DNA from: an uncultured Clostridia bacterium
Lineage (GTDB): Bacteria > Bacillota > Clostridia > Oscillospirales > Ruminococcaceae
Assembly: GCA_944386805.1 (NCBI GenBank)
Contig: CALXCO010000007.1
Span: forward strand, 23,708 to 87,707
Direction: 5' to 3'
DNA: 64,000 bases
This document shows positions 19,145 through 27,615 of this stretch, in pieces. A program made the position numbers and the translations under genes. Numbering within the stretch: the first letter of the stretch is position 1; each line of letters opens with the position of its first letter. Under the pieces are notes generated by a model that had not been told where the DNA came from, ran no database searches, and saw only the letters and a list, made by a program, of their open reading frames with translations.

Positions 19145-19203
19145 ATAAAAACAGAAAAGGCGTCTGCATCGGGGAGCTTTCCCCTCAGGATGCAAACGCC
19201 TTT
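19145..19203 (-). promoter_or_regulatory. Terminator-like attenuator in the 5' leader of the amino-acid operon
   Basis: Within the leader, AAAGGCGT-TGCATC-GGGG type arms (19156-19203) form a long interrupted stem followed on the minus strand by TTTTCTGTTTTTATC. Because the upstream gene is divergent, no other leftward transcript ends here, so the hairpin should act on its own operon. The first leader bases (CGGAACA, 19224-19230) can also pair with TGTTCCG right after the T-run (19134-19140), enclosing the hairpin. Ligand or protein unknown; no known riboswitch class was recognised. Confidence 0.55.
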
Positions 19204-19238
19204 GTTTCAGGATTGTGTTTTCTTGTTCCGATGGTCCG

Positions 19239-19267
19239 ATTATAGCAGTGGATTTGCAGGATGTCAA
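19239..19267 (-). promoter_or_regulatory. Consensus sigma-A promoter of the amino-acid operon
   Basis: On the minus strand TTGACA (19262-19267), 17-base spacer, TATAAT (19239-19244): a perfect consensus match, giving a leader of about 118 bases. Confidence 0.8.
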
Positions 19268-19524
19268 CAGGATTTATTTCAAAAATGGCTGCAATTCCCA
19301 ACTTTTGGATATCTGCACAGAATTGTGCTTTTCATCCCCAAAATTTTCTGACATCCTGCTTTTCCATCCCGGTTTGCCGCAAAATCCGGGCTACAAATGC
19401 AAATTTTGCAGGGAAAATCCGGTCGATTTAGTTTTGTGGGTGGCTGCTTTGGCGGTAATAAGGGGAAAGACTGCTTCTTCAATATGAATTATTTTAATAA
19501 AAATCTTGCAAATATTTTTCACGA

Positions 19525-19553
19525 TTGCAAAATACAGAAATTTGTGATATTAT
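19525..19553 (+). promoter_or_regulatory. Promoter of the ATP-grasp/esterase pair
   Basis: TTGCAA (19525-19530), 17-base spacer, TATTAT (19548-19553). The remaining 338-base gap between divergent genes is AT-rich and shows no other element. Confidence 0.55.
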
Positions 19554-19623
19554 GTAAATAATATACTTTGCCTGTATCTGCTGTAAACTGATAAAAGGGC
19601 AACCGATGAAAGGATCTGATGGG

Positions 19624-20814
19624 ATGAATGTCATTTATGTTTCCCCGCATTTTCCGACCAACTACTATCGTTTCTGTCAGGAGCTGGCCAATAATGGCGC
19701 AAATGTTCTGGGCATTGGCGACGCTCCGTATGAAGAACTGTGCGATGAACTGAAGGAATCGCTGACTGAATATTACCGTGTTTCCAATATGGAAAACTAT
19801 GATGAAATGCTGCGCGCGGTCGCATTTTTCACCTTCAAGTATGGCAAAATCGACTGGCTGGAATCCAACAATGAATACTGGCTGGAACAGGACGCCGCAC
19901 TGCGCACCGATTTTAATATCACAACCGGCCAGAAGACACCGGATATGGAAAAAATCAAACATAAATCGGCCATGAAGGCTTATTATAAGCTGGCAGGCAT
20001 TCCGACAGCCCGTTATCATCTGGTTGACACGCTGGAAAACGGCCTGAAATTCGTATCGGAAGTCGGTTACCCGGTTATCGTCAAACCGGATAATGGCGTC
20101 GGTTCCAATGCAACCTATAAGCTGAAAGATGAGAAGCAGCTGCGGGAATTTTATGCGTCCGGCTGGTCCACCCAGTATATCATGGAGGAGTATGTCAACG
20201 GTGAGATCTGCTCGTATGACTCGATTATCGATTCGCATGGTACGCCGCTGCTCGAAACCGGCAATATCACGCCGGTTTCGATTATGGACTCGGTCAACGA
20301 CCGGAGCAAGGTATTCTTCTATATTGTCCAGACACTGGCGGACGATGTGCGTGCGGCCGGACGTGCCTGTGTCAAGGCATTTGGGGTCAGAAGCCGCTGC
20401 ACCCATCTGGAATTCTTCCGTCTGCTGGAGGACAAGGAGGGTCTTGGCAAGAAGGGCGACATCGTCGGTCTGGAAGTCAATATGCGTCCTTCGGGCGGAT
20501 TTACGCCGGAGATGATCAATTATGCCTGCTCGACCAACTTCTATAAATGCTGGGCCGACATGGTCTGTTTTGACCGCCTGACGCTGCCGGATTATCCTGA
20601 AAAGTTCTACGGCGCACATGTTGGCCGCCGTGACGAAAAACATTATCTCCATACCCATGAAGAGGTTATGTCCCGCTGGCGCAATCAGATCATGATGACC
20701 GGGGTACTTGACCCGGCGCTTGCAGGCGCGATGGGCGACCGGTTTTATATTGCCAAACTGGACACGGCTGAACAGCTGGCCCAGTTTGAAGAATATGTTT
20801 CGGCAGAGGTTTAA
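19624..20814 (+). CDS. ATP-grasp enzyme of unknown substrate
   Basis: 396 residues. N-terminal Rossmann-like region (MNVIYVSPHFPTNYYRF), then ATP-grasp: DMEKIKHKSAMKAYYKLAGI, nucleotide Lys in YPVIVKPDNGVGSNATYKL, hinge MEEYVNGEI, and metal ligands in GLEVNMRPSGGF. The family joins a carboxylate, activated as acyl phosphate, to an amine or other nucleophile. Start at 19624 is preferred (GAAAGGA nine bases upstream) over the ATG at 19606. It is followed after 12 bases by an esterase, suggesting a two-enzyme step or a small pathway. Confidence 0.8.
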   Translation: MNVIYVSPHFPTNYYRFCQELANNGANVLGIGDAPYEELCDELKESLTEYYRVSNMENYDEMLRAVAFFTFKYGKIDWLESNNEYWLEQDAALRTDFNITTGQKTPDMEKIKHKSAMKAYYKLAGIPTARYHLVDTLENGLKFVSEVGYPVIVKPDNGVGSNATYKLKDEKQLREFYASGWSTQYIMEEYVNGEICSYDSIIDSHGTPLLETGNITPVSIMDSVNDRSKVFFYIVQTLADDVRAAGRACVKAFGVRSRCTHLEFFRLLEDKEGLGKKGDIVGLEVNMRPSGGFTPEMINYACSTNFYKCWADMVCFDRLTLPDYPEKFYGAHVGRRDEKHYLHTHEEVMSRWRNQIMMTGVLDPALAGAMGDRFYIAKLDTAEQLAQFEEYVSAEV

Positions 20815-20826
20815 GGAGGCAATCCG

Positions 20827-21567
20827 ATGGAAACAAAGGTTTACAAAGAGTACTCCAACTGTCTCGGACGGGATATGGAATTTAAGGTCTACGGCCATGG
20901 AGGAAAACCGGTGCTGGTTGTTCCTTCCCAGAACGGACGGTATTTTGACTTTGAAAACTTCGGAATGGTGGATGTCTGTGCTCCGGAGATCGAGCAGGGA
21001 AAACTTCAGCTGTTCTCGTTTGATACGATCGACGCTGAAACCTGGTCGGACGAAGGGGGAAACCCTGCCCGCCGGATGGCACTGCACGAAAAGTGGTTCC
21101 ATTATGTCATTGATGAGCTGTACCCCCGGATGATGCAGATCAACGGTTCGAGTCAGAAGGCAATGGTCACCGGCTGCTCGATGGGTGCATATCATGCCGC
21201 AAACTTTTTCTTCCGTCATCCCGACCTGTTTGATACAGTCATCGCGATGTCGGGTATTTACGATCCGACGCTGATGATTCACGGCTATTTTGATGAGAAT
21301 ATGTATATGAACTCGCCGGTTCATTCGCTGCGCAATATGCCGCCGGATCATCCGTATATGGAGCTGTACCGCAAATCCAAGATCATCATCTGTGTCGGAC
21401 AGGGTGCCTGGGAAGACCTGATGCTGGTCGGCACGCGGGAACTGGACGAGGTGCTCTGCCAGAAGGGAATTCCCGCATGGATTGATTACTGGGGTTATGA
21501 TGTCGACCATGACTGGCCATGGTGGCGGAAACAGTGGCGTTATTTCCTTGACCGCGTGATGGAATAA
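20827..21567 (+). CDS. Alpha/beta-hydrolase, esterase family (COG4947-like)
   Basis: 246 residues, no signal peptide. Nucleophile Ser in the elbow VTGCSMGAYHAANF (about 117-130), probable catalytic His in the C-terminal VDHDWPWWRKQW segment. AAGGAGG precedes the ATG and the gap to the ATP-grasp gene is 12 bases, so the two are one operon. Likely a cytoplasmic hydrolase or acyl transferase acting on the ATP-grasp product; substrate unknown. Confidence 0.78.
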   Translation: METKVYKEYSNCLGRDMEFKVYGHGGKPVLVVPSQNGRYFDFENFGMVDVCAPEIEQGKLQLFSFDTIDAETWSDEGGNPARRMALHEKWFHYVIDELYPRMMQINGSSQKAMVTGCSMGAYHAANFFFRHPDLFDTVIAMSGIYDPTLMIHGYFDENMYMNSPVHSLRNMPPDHPYMELYRKSKIIICVGQGAWEDLMLVGTRELDEVLCQKGIPAWIDYWGYDVDHDWPWWRKQWRYFLDRVME

Positions 21568-21593
21568 ATACAGGCGAAAGTCTGGAAGATACA

Positions 21594-21639
21594 TAAAGTG
21601 GGACGGTCAATCTGCCGAAAGATTGGCCGTCCCACTTTA
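21594..21639 (+). terminator. Strong hairpin after the esterase gene
   Basis: TAAAGTGGGACGG and TCAATC pair with their complements in a stem of about 18 bases with one bulge. The tail is only moderately T-rich, and the right arm overlaps the -35 of the proB promoter. Confidence 0.7.
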
Positions 21640-21664
21640 CATTTTAAGCAGAAACGTGTATACT
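21636..21664 (+). promoter_or_regulatory. proB promoter
   Basis: TTTACA (21636-21641), 17-base spacer, TATACT (21659-21664). Confidence 0.6.
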
Positions 21665-21738
21665 GAAAAAATATCACCAGTGGAATAATGGTATGACAGG
21701 TTTTCGCCAGTTCCACACCGGAAAGGAATATAAACGAC

Positions 21739-22512
21739 ATGAGAATCGTAGTAAAAATTGGAACCTCAACCCTCGCGCATCCTACCGGACAGTTGAATAT
21801 CCGCCGGGTAGCCGAGCTGTGCCGGGTGCTGAGCGACCTGAAAAACGCAGGAAATGAGATCATACTGGTTTCATCCGGCGCCATCGGCATGGGAATCGGC
21901 AAGCTTTCGCTGGGAGAACGGCCGCACGATATCCCGACCAAACAGGCAGCCGCTTCGGTCGGACAGTGTGAGCTGATGTATACATATAATAAAGAATTTG
22001 GCGAATATAATCATACGGTTGCCCAGATTCTCCTGACCGCACTGGATTTGCAGGACGACCAGCACCGGGCAAACTTTGAAAACACCCTCAACCGTCTGCT
22101 GGAGCTTGGTGCACTGCCGATCATCAATGAAAATGACTCGGTTGCAACTGAGGAGATTGAGATTGACAACGATACGATGGGCGCATTGGTCGCCACGGCA
22201 GTCGGAGCAGACCTGTTGATTCTGCTGTCGGATATTGATGGCCTTTATACAGCCGACCCGCATAAAAATCCGAATGCAAAGCTGATACACGACGTGCTGG
22301 AACTGACGCCGGACGTGCTGGCACTGGCAGGCGGGAAAGGTTCCAGCCTGGGTACAGGCGGCATGGCAACCAAACTGAAAGCGGCGTCGATTGTCAATGC
22401 GGTCGGAATCGATATGGTGATTGCCAACGGTGCAGCACCGCATTTGCTGTACGATCTGTTGGAAGGACAGCCAGTCGGGACCCGTTTTTACGCGACAAAG
22501 GATAAAGATTAG
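21739..22512 (+). CDS. proB: Glutamate 5-kinase
   Basis: 257 residues, amino-acid kinase fold: VVKIGTSTL start, [10 protein letters not shown] glycine loop, [21 protein letters not shown], and [11 protein letters not shown]. Phosphorylates glutamate for proline synthesis. It lacks the C-terminal PUA domain of longer ProB proteins and stops at the kinase core, as in many Firmicutes. First gene of proB-proA-proC. Confidence 0.95.
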   Translation: MRIVVKIGTSTLAHPTGQLNIRRVAELCRVLSDLKNAGNEIILVSSGAIGMGIGKLSLGERPHDIPTKQAAASVGQCELMYTYNKEFGEYNHTVAQILLTALDLQDDQHRANFENTLNRLLELGALPIINENDSVATEEIEIDNDTMGALVATAVGADLLILLSDIDGLYTADPHKNPNAKLIHDVLELTPDVLALAGGKGSSLGTGGMATKLKAASIVNAVGIDMVIANGAAPHLLYDLLEGQPVGTRFYATKDKD

Positions 22513-22552
22513 AACAAAAGCGAATGATGAACCATTAAAGGAGGAATGCCCC

Positions 22553-23806
22553 GTGACAACACAGGAAATCCTGCATGCGGCAAAAGCTGCCGCTCCCTCG
22601 CTGCTTACCCTGACGACCGACCGGAAGAATGCGGCACTTTGTGCGATGGCGGACGCACTGGAACGGAATATGCCGTCCATTCTTGCGGAAAACGAAAAGG
22701 ATATGGAGGCTGCAAAGGGCTCCATTTCAACCGTCATGCTTGACCGTCTTCGGCTGACACCTGAGCGGGTGAAGGGGATGGCGGACGGCATCCGTGAGGT
22801 TGCAGCGCTGCCCGACCCAGTGCGGGTGCTGGAGAGAATTGAACGCCCGAATGGACTGGTGATTGAAAAGACGGCTGTTCCGATGGGTGTCATTGCGATT
22901 ATCTATGAATCTCGTCCCAATGTCACTTCTGACGCGGCGGCTCTTGCGGTCAAGGCAGGGAGTGCCTGTGTACTGCGCGGCGGCAAAGAAGCGTTCCGTT
23001 CGGGATTTGCGATTGTACAGGCATTGCGGGAAGGCCTGAAAGCAGTCGGACTGCCGGAAACGGTTGTTTCGCTGGTCGAGGATACCACCCGTGAAAGTTC
23101 GTATGAGCTGATGCGGGCAGTTGGATTGGTTGATCTGCTGATTCCGCGTGGTGGCGCAGGTCTGATTCGCGCCTGTGTGGAACAGGCAAAGGTCCCCTGT
23201 ATCCAGACCGGAACCGGTATCTGCCATATCTATGTCGATGACAGTGCTGACCTTGCACAGGCGGTCAATATCGTCGAGAACGCAAAAGCCTCCCGGCCTT
23301 CGGTCTGTAATGCAGAGGAAGTGCTGCTGGTGCACAGTGCAGTTGCCAAACAGTTCCTGCCGATGCTGAAAAAGCGGGTGGTTGACGAGCGGGCAGCTGC
23401 TGGGCTGGTCCCGGTTGAACTGCGGCTGGATGAACGTGCAGCGGCCATTATCCCCGGAACACCGGCAGGTGAAAAGGATTTTGACACCGAATTTCTGGAT
23501 TATATTCTTGCTGTCAAGGTGGTGGACAGTGTCGACGAGGCGATTGCACACATTGCCGCCCATTCGACCGGACACAGTGAAGCGATTCTGACCAAGTCGG
23601 AAGAACACGCCAACCGGTTTACGACGCTGGTTGATTCGGCTGCCGTATACGTCAACTGTTCCACCCGCTTTACCGATGGCGGCGAATTTGGGCTGGGATG
23701 CGAGATGGGCATTTCGACCCAGAAGCTGCATGCCAGAGGACCGATGGGGCTGGGTGAGCTGATGACCTATAAATATGTAATCCACGGCAACGGGCAGATT
23801 CGCTGA
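22553..23806 (+). CDS. proA: Gamma-glutamyl phosphate reductase
   Basis: 417 residues, aldehyde-dehydrogenase fold. Conserved [30 protein letters not shown], and catalytic Cys in [14 protein letters not shown]. Reduces glutamyl phosphate to the semialdehyde with NADPH. The start is GTG at 22553, eight bases after AAAGGAGG; a longer frame beginning at 22421 would overlap proB and lacks similarity. Confidence 0.95.
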   Translation: MTTQEILHAAKAAAPSLLTLTTDRKNAALCAMADALERNMPSILAENEKDMEAAKGSISTVMLDRLRLTPERVKGMADGIREVAALPDPVRVLERIERPNGLVIEKTAVPMGVIAIIYESRPNVTSDAAALAVKAGSACVLRGGKEAFRSGFAIVQALREGLKAVGLPETVVSLVEDTTRESSYELMRAVGLVDLLIPRGGAGLIRACVEQAKVPCIQTGTGICHIYVDDSADLAQAVNIVENAKASRPSVCNAEEVLLVHSAVAKQFLPMLKKRVVDERAAAGLVPVELRLDERAAAIIPGTPAGEKDFDTEFLDYILAVKVVDSVDEAIAHIAAHSTGHSEAILTKSEEHANRFTTLVDSAAVYVNCSTRFTDGGEFGLGCEMGISTQKLHARGPMGLGELMTYKYVIHGNGQIR

Positions 23807-23846
23807 CCCAGATTCAGACCAATTCACGAAAGGATGGGGAAACAGG

Positions 23847-24650
23847 ATGGCAACATTCGGATTTATCGGAACGGGAAATATGGGCGGAGCATTGGCGATT
23901 GCTGCCGCAAAGGCGATTGGCGGCGGGAACCTGCTGCTGGCCAACCGGACGCGGGAAAAGGCGGAGACGCTTGCCGACCGGCTGGGTGCTAAAGTTGGCA
24001 GCAACAGTGACGCAGCAATGCAGGATTTTATCATGCTGGGCGTCAAACCGCAGATGATGGCAGGGATGATGGCGGAGATTGCGCCTGTATTGCAGGCGCG
24101 CGCTGAAAGAGGAGAGAAGTTCGTCCTGGTCACGATGGCGGCCGGGCTGACGATGGAGAAAATCCGTGCGATGTCCGGGACGGACGCACCGGTTATCCGT
24201 ATTATGCCGAATACGCCGGTTTCGATCGGCAAAGGTGTCGTTCTTTATGATGGCATGGACGTGACAGGGGACCAGTGGAAAGATTTCCTGACGGCATTGG
24301 AGCCTGCCGGACTGCTGGAGCCGCTGTCTGAATCGCTGATTGACGCGGGAAGTGCAGTTTCCGGGTGCGGACCGGCGTTTGTCTATCTGTTTATCGAAGC
24401 GCTGGCCGACGGCGGCGTCGAATGCGGACTGCCGCGTGCAAAGGCATTGCAGCTGGCGGCAAAGACGTTGTCCGGTGCAGCCGAACTGGTGCTCGCCAGC
24501 GGCAAACATCCGGGACAGCTGAAAGACGAAGTCTGCTCACCTGGCGGAACGACGATTGCCGGTGTACATGCGCTGGAAAAAGGCGGTTTCCGCTCGCTTG
24601 GCATGGACGCTGTCAAAGCGGCGTATGACAAGACAGCGGCACTGAAATAA
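23847..24650 (+). CDS. proC: Pyrroline-5-carboxylate reductase
   Basis: 267 residues. N-terminal Rossmann motif FIGTGNMGGAL, then FIMLGVKPQ, RIMPNTPVSIGKG, and the C-terminal signature around VCSPGGTTIAGVHALE. Last step of proline synthesis. Gene follows proA by 40 bases with AAAGGATGGGG upstream. Confidence 0.95.
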   Translation: MATFGFIGTGNMGGALAIAAAKAIGGGNLLLANRTREKAETLADRLGAKVGSNSDAAMQDFIMLGVKPQMMAGMMAEIAPVLQARAERGEKFVLVTMAAGLTMEKIRAMSGTDAPVIRIMPNTPVSIGKGVVLYDGMDVTGDQWKDFLTALEPAGLLEPLSESLIDAGSAVSGCGPAFVYLFIEALADGGVECGLPRAKALQLAAKTLSGAAELVLASGKHPGQLKDEVCSPGGTTIAGVHALEKGGFRSLGMDAVKAAYDKTAALK

Positions 24651-24663
24651 TGTGTGAAAGTTG

Positions 24664-24712
24664 AAAACGCTCCTGTAAAGCGGCGTCAATCCGTTTTACA
24701 GGAGCGTTTTTT
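24664..24712. terminator. Terminator after proBAC
   Basis: AAAACGCTCCTGTAAA pairs with TTTTACAGGAGCGTTTT around a 14-base loop and is followed by more T. It also faces the convergent HAD gene. Confidence 0.9.
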
Positions 24713-24730
24713 GTTTTGACAGACGGTAAT

Positions 24731-25417
24731 TTATTCAGTTTTTGCCTTTTCCATTTCTGCGGCGGTTTCGATCAGCATCTGGTACAGCTGCTCAGGATTT
24801 TCGGCAATCTTTTTTGCGCCGTTTTCGATCAGGAAATCACGGTCCTTGAATCCCCAGCAAACCGAAACCAAGCCGGTGCCTGCATTATGAGCAGTCTGGA
24901 TATCGACCTCCGAGTCGCCGACATAGATGGCAGATTCAACCGGCATCCGGAGCTGTTTGAGGGCAGCCAGGACGGTATCGGGAGCAGGTTTTTTGTTGAT
25001 GCCGTCTTTTTCGCCGATGGCGACCAGCACCAGCCCGCTGAAATAAGCATCGCACAGTTTCTTGACCGCAGCGTCAAACTTGTTCGAAACGACCGCGACC
25101 GGAACACCCTGTACTCTCAGTTTGCCGAGCAGCTGGATAATGCCCTCATATGGTGCGGTATGGACCTGACAGTGGGCAGCATAATGCAGCCGGAAAGCAC
25201 CGTAAGCTTTTTTGAACTGCGGGTTCTGCTGTCCGCCTTCGAGGCAGCGCTCGATCAGCAGCATAACACCGTTGCCGACGAAATTGCGCACCTCTTCCCG
25301 GCTGTGGGGAGGGAGTCCGCAGGCGCTCATAGCGGCGTTGACACTGGCGGTCAGGTCGTCGAGGGTATCCAGAAGTGTTCCATCCAGGTCAAAAATAATT
25401 GCGTGATCTTTCAGCAT
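24731..25417 (-). CDS. HAD hydrolase, phosphoglycolate-phosphatase-like
   Basis: 228 residues. HAD motif I IIFDLDGTLLDT at residue 7, helical cap (subclass IA), motif II VVSNK, motif III Lys in KKPAPD, motif IV VYVGDSEVDIQTA. Dephosphorylates small phosphates such as phosphoglycolate; the exact substrate cannot be read. Third gene of a leftward operon with yaiI and the UPF0291 gene. Confidence 0.88.
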   Translation of the reverse strand: MLKDHAIIFDLDGTLLDTLDDLTASVNAAMSACGLPPHSREEVRNFVGNGVMLLIERCLEGGQQNPQFKKAYGAFRLHYAAHCQVHTAPYEGIIQLLGKLRVQGVPVAVVSNKFDAAVKKLCDAYFSGLVLVAIGEKDGINKKPAPDTVLAALKQLRMPVESAIYVGDSEVDIQTAHNAGTGLVSVCWGFKDRDFLIENGAKKIAENPEQLYQMLIETAAEMEKAKTE

Positions 25418-25459
25418 AGTGATGATGTCCTTTCTTGCATTGGCCGCAAAGCGATGCGG

Positions 25460-25666
25460 TCATTTATCCTTTTTTGTCAGATGATGCCGGGTACCGTCCG
25501 GTTCCACAATAATGGTATTGTCCAGCTGAGCGCGCAGGCTCGCACGGAAACCGTCAATATATTCCCGCCGGAGCCGGAGCTGTTCTTCCTGTTCTTCGGA
25601 GGTAAGGCCGACAGTTTTTTTCTTTTTGGCCAGTTCGTTGATGCGCTCAATCTGTTGTTGGGTCAT
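25460..25666 (-). CDS. DUF896/UPF0291 family small protein (YnzC-like)
   Basis: 68 residues: helical hairpin with IERINELAKKKKTVGLT and EEQEEQLRLRREYI, then VEPDGTRHHL, the family's conserved pattern. Function of the family is not established; Bacillus homologues include SOS-associated YneA-operon proteins. AAGGAAGGAA upstream; overlaps the end of the YaiI gene by 20 bases. Confidence 0.88.
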   Translation of the reverse strand: MTQQQIERINELAKKKKTVGLTSEEQEEQLRLRREYIDGFRASLRAQLDNTIIVEPDGTRHHLTKKDK

Positions 25667-26138
25667 TGGACAATTCCTTCCTTTCCAGCGGATTTGTATC
25701 CTGTCGGAGAATTGATGTCAGAGAGCGGAGAAACGTCTGATCATCGGCGGAGGAGCGGGGACGGTGTTTCGGGCTTTTTCTGCCGGTCTCGCGCAGACGC
25801 CGCCCCAGATACCGTTCAAAGAGCAGCTGGTCAATATTGTCAGTGGTGAAAATCAGCCCTTCGTTGCTGATGGCGGCGGCACCTTTGCCCAGCGCCATCG
25901 ATGCGACACCGTAGTCCTGCGTGATGACCAGGTCACCGGGAGAAGTCAGTTCGATCAGTTTGTAGTCGGCAGCGTCGGCACCCTGACTGACGGTTATGAC
26001 GGTGGCATAATCGTCCTCCAGCAGGTGGCTGTCATCCGCGACCATAATCAGCGGAATATGGTTTTTCTGCGCTTGTTCCCGGACAAGCCGCCGTACCGGA
26101 CAGGCATCGGCGTCAATCAAAATTTTGCCGTGAAACAG
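25647..26138 (-). CDS. YaiI/YqxD family protein (DUF188/UPF0178), probable CTG start
   Basis: 163 residues from the chosen start. Family signature ILIDADACPVRRL at the N-terminus and GDLVITQDYGVASMAL in the middle, a PIN-like nuclease fold of unknown role. The frame opens with an ATG at 26219, but that lies at the predicted transcription start. A CTG at 26138 has AAGGAGG eight bases upstream and gives the family's usual short N-terminus, so CTG is preferred. Confidence 0.8.
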   Translation of the reverse strand: MFHGKILIDADACPVRRLVREQAQKNHIPLIMVADDSHLLEDDYATVITVSQGADAADYKLIELTSPGDLVITQDYGVASMALGKGAAAISNEGLIFTTDNIDQLLFERYLGRRLRETGRKSPKHRPRSSADDQTFLRSLTSILRQDTNPLERKELSNDPTTD

Positions 26139-26224
26139 TTGAACTTCCTCCTTTTCTGCACATTTACACAATAAATCCGGCCTCGACGCGAACAGGGAGG
26201 CCTTGGACAGGATTTCCAAATAAT

Positions 26225-26253
26225 ATTATAACACAATTCGTCTCAAATGACAA
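26225..26253 (-). promoter_or_regulatory. Promoter of the yaiI operon
   Basis: Minus strand TTGTCA (26248-26253), 17-base spacer, TATAAT (26225-26230). Transcription would begin near 26218, making the ATG at 26219 unusable. Confidence 0.65.
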
Positions 26254-26330
26254 ATTACTTCTGAAAGATTCGTCAAAATGACGGAATTCGGTGAAAATTG
26301 CTTTCACAGACGAAAGTTTTGTGAAAGGTC

Positions 26331-26359
26331 TTGACTTTCATGTTGTGAAGTATTAAAAT
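26331..26359 (+). promoter_or_regulatory. Promoter of the TrpR-like gene
   Basis: TTGACT (26331-26336), 17-base spacer, TAAAAT (26354-26359). Confidence 0.55.
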
Positions 26360-26443
26360 ATGATAAGGATGCTGGGTGTTTCGCTGTGGCGGACAGTCCC
26401 GGCTGAAAAGACAAAATATTATAAAGAAAGGGCTGGTCTGTTG

Positions 26444-26749
26444 ATGAACGAAAAGCTTCGCGAATTGAATGTAGAATTTCTCTTTGATGCGATACTCAAA
26501 CTTCAGACGATGGAAGAGTGCTATAACTTTTTTGAAGATCTCTGCACCGTCCCGGAACTCAAGGCGATGTCCCAGCGGATTCATGTAGCAAAAATGCTCA
26601 GTGAAAAGAAGGTCTATTCGGATATTGTCGCTTCGACCGGCGCGTCGACCGCTACCATCTCCCGTGTCAAACGTTCGCTGGACTATGGATGCGATGGATA
26701 CAAGGTGGTTTTTGACCGCCTGGACGCAGATGCAGATAAAGAGCAGTAA
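26444..26749 (+). CDS. TrpR/YerC-YecD family DNA-binding protein
   Basis: 101 residues. The helix-turn-helix lies at LSEKKVYSDIVASTGAS-TATISRVKRSL, and the N-terminal helices (LFDAILKLQTMEECYNFFED) match the YerC family of Trp-repressor-like proteins in Firmicutes. Its regulon is unknown. The start at 26444 is preferred to upstream ATGs because the conserved part begins here; AAAGGG is 11 bases upstream. The methyltransferase gene follows after 12 bases. Confidence 0.85.
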   Translation: MNEKLRELNVEFLFDAILKLQTMEECYNFFEDLCTVPELKAMSQRIHVAKMLSEKKVYSDIVASTGASTATISRVKRSLDYGCDGYKVVFDRLDADADKEQ

Positions 26750-26761
26750 GGGAGGGTCTCT

Positions 26762-27514
26762 TTGAGCGGATATGTCAGCTTTGCCGGAGTGTATGACCGG
26801 CTGACGCTGGAAATTGATTATCCGGCGCGGGGGCGTTTCTTTGATGAGTGTATCCGCCGCCATGGCGGAAAAAAGGGTGTGCTGCTTGATCTCGGCTGTG
26901 GGACAGGTACGATGTGTGAAGTGATGGCGTCACTTGGGTACGATGTGATCGGCGCCGATTCCTCATATGAAATGCTGACCGAAGCAATGAACAAACGGTT
27001 TGAATCGGGAATGGATATCACCTATATCGCGCAGAGTATGACAGAACTGGACCTGCCGGGTAAGGTGGATGTGGTGATTTCGACGCTGGATTCGCTCAAC
27101 CACCTGACCGATTATGAGGACTTTGACCGTGCGATTGAACGGGTAGCGCTGTTTCTTGACCATGAGGGTGTGTTTGTCTTTGACGTCAACAGTGTGTACA
27201 AGCATGAAAAGGTGCTGGCGGGAAATACTTTTGTGTATGACCTGGATGATATATACTGTGTCTGGCAGAATACACCGGGTCCGGATTATCTAACTGAGAT
27301 GGACCTCGATATCTTTGTCCGGGATGACGACGGCGCTTACACCCGGATGGAGGACCATTTTGCCGAGCGCGCTTATACCCATGAACAGATTACCGCGTCA
27401 CTTGCAAAACATGGGCTGCATCTGGAGGCAGTGTATCATGCCGACAGCTTTGACCCGCCGAAAGCGGATTCCCAGCGGTTGATCTACGTAGCGCGCCATA
27501 TTGAGAAAAAATAA
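26762..27514 (+). CDS. Class I SAM-dependent methyltransferase
   Basis: 250 residues. SAM motif I LLDLGCGTGTMCEVM at about 41, acidic motif II VIGADSSYEML, motif III VDVVISTLDSLNHL. TTG start with GGGAGGG upstream. Similar proteins next to YerC are common in Firmicutes; the substrate is unknown. Confidence 0.85.
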   Translation: MSGYVSFAGVYDRLTLEIDYPARGRFFDECIRRHGGKKGVLLDLGCGTGTMCEVMASLGYDVIGADSSYEMLTEAMNKRFESGMDITYIAQSMTELDLPGKVDVVISTLDSLNHLTDYEDFDRAIERVALFLDHEGVFVFDVNSVYKHEKVLAGNTFVYDLDDIYCVWQNTPGPDYLTEMDLDIFVRDDDGAYTRMEDHFAERAYTHEQITASLAKHGLHLEAVYHADSFDPPKADSQRLIYVARHIEKK

Positions 27515-27549
27515 AAAGAAACAACAGGTTCCCGTAAATGCGGGCAGGG

Positions 27550-27582
27550 AAGTGAACAGCGGGAAATCTGCTGTTCACTTTT
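27550..27582 (+). terminator. Terminator before hslO
   Basis: AAGTGAACAGC and its complement around nine bases, then TT-GCGG; short T-run, so termination may be partial. Confidence 0.6.
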
Positions 27583-27615
27583 GCGGTTTATGGAAAAGGA
27601 AAGGAAGATGGACAG

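Noticed and set aside
19145..19203. Known riboswitch or T-box for the amino-acid leader
   Set aside because: Only about 28 bases precede the hairpin, too few for a T-box or SAM-type aptamer, and no class signature was seen.
19519..21594. 691-codon minus-strand frame over the ATP-grasp/esterase pair
   Set aside because: Shadow of two real genes with motifs, promoter and ribosome sites on the plus strand.
22727..24232. 501-codon minus-strand frame over proA and proC
   Set aside because: Both plus-strand genes are unambiguous; the antisense frame reflects codon-position bias.
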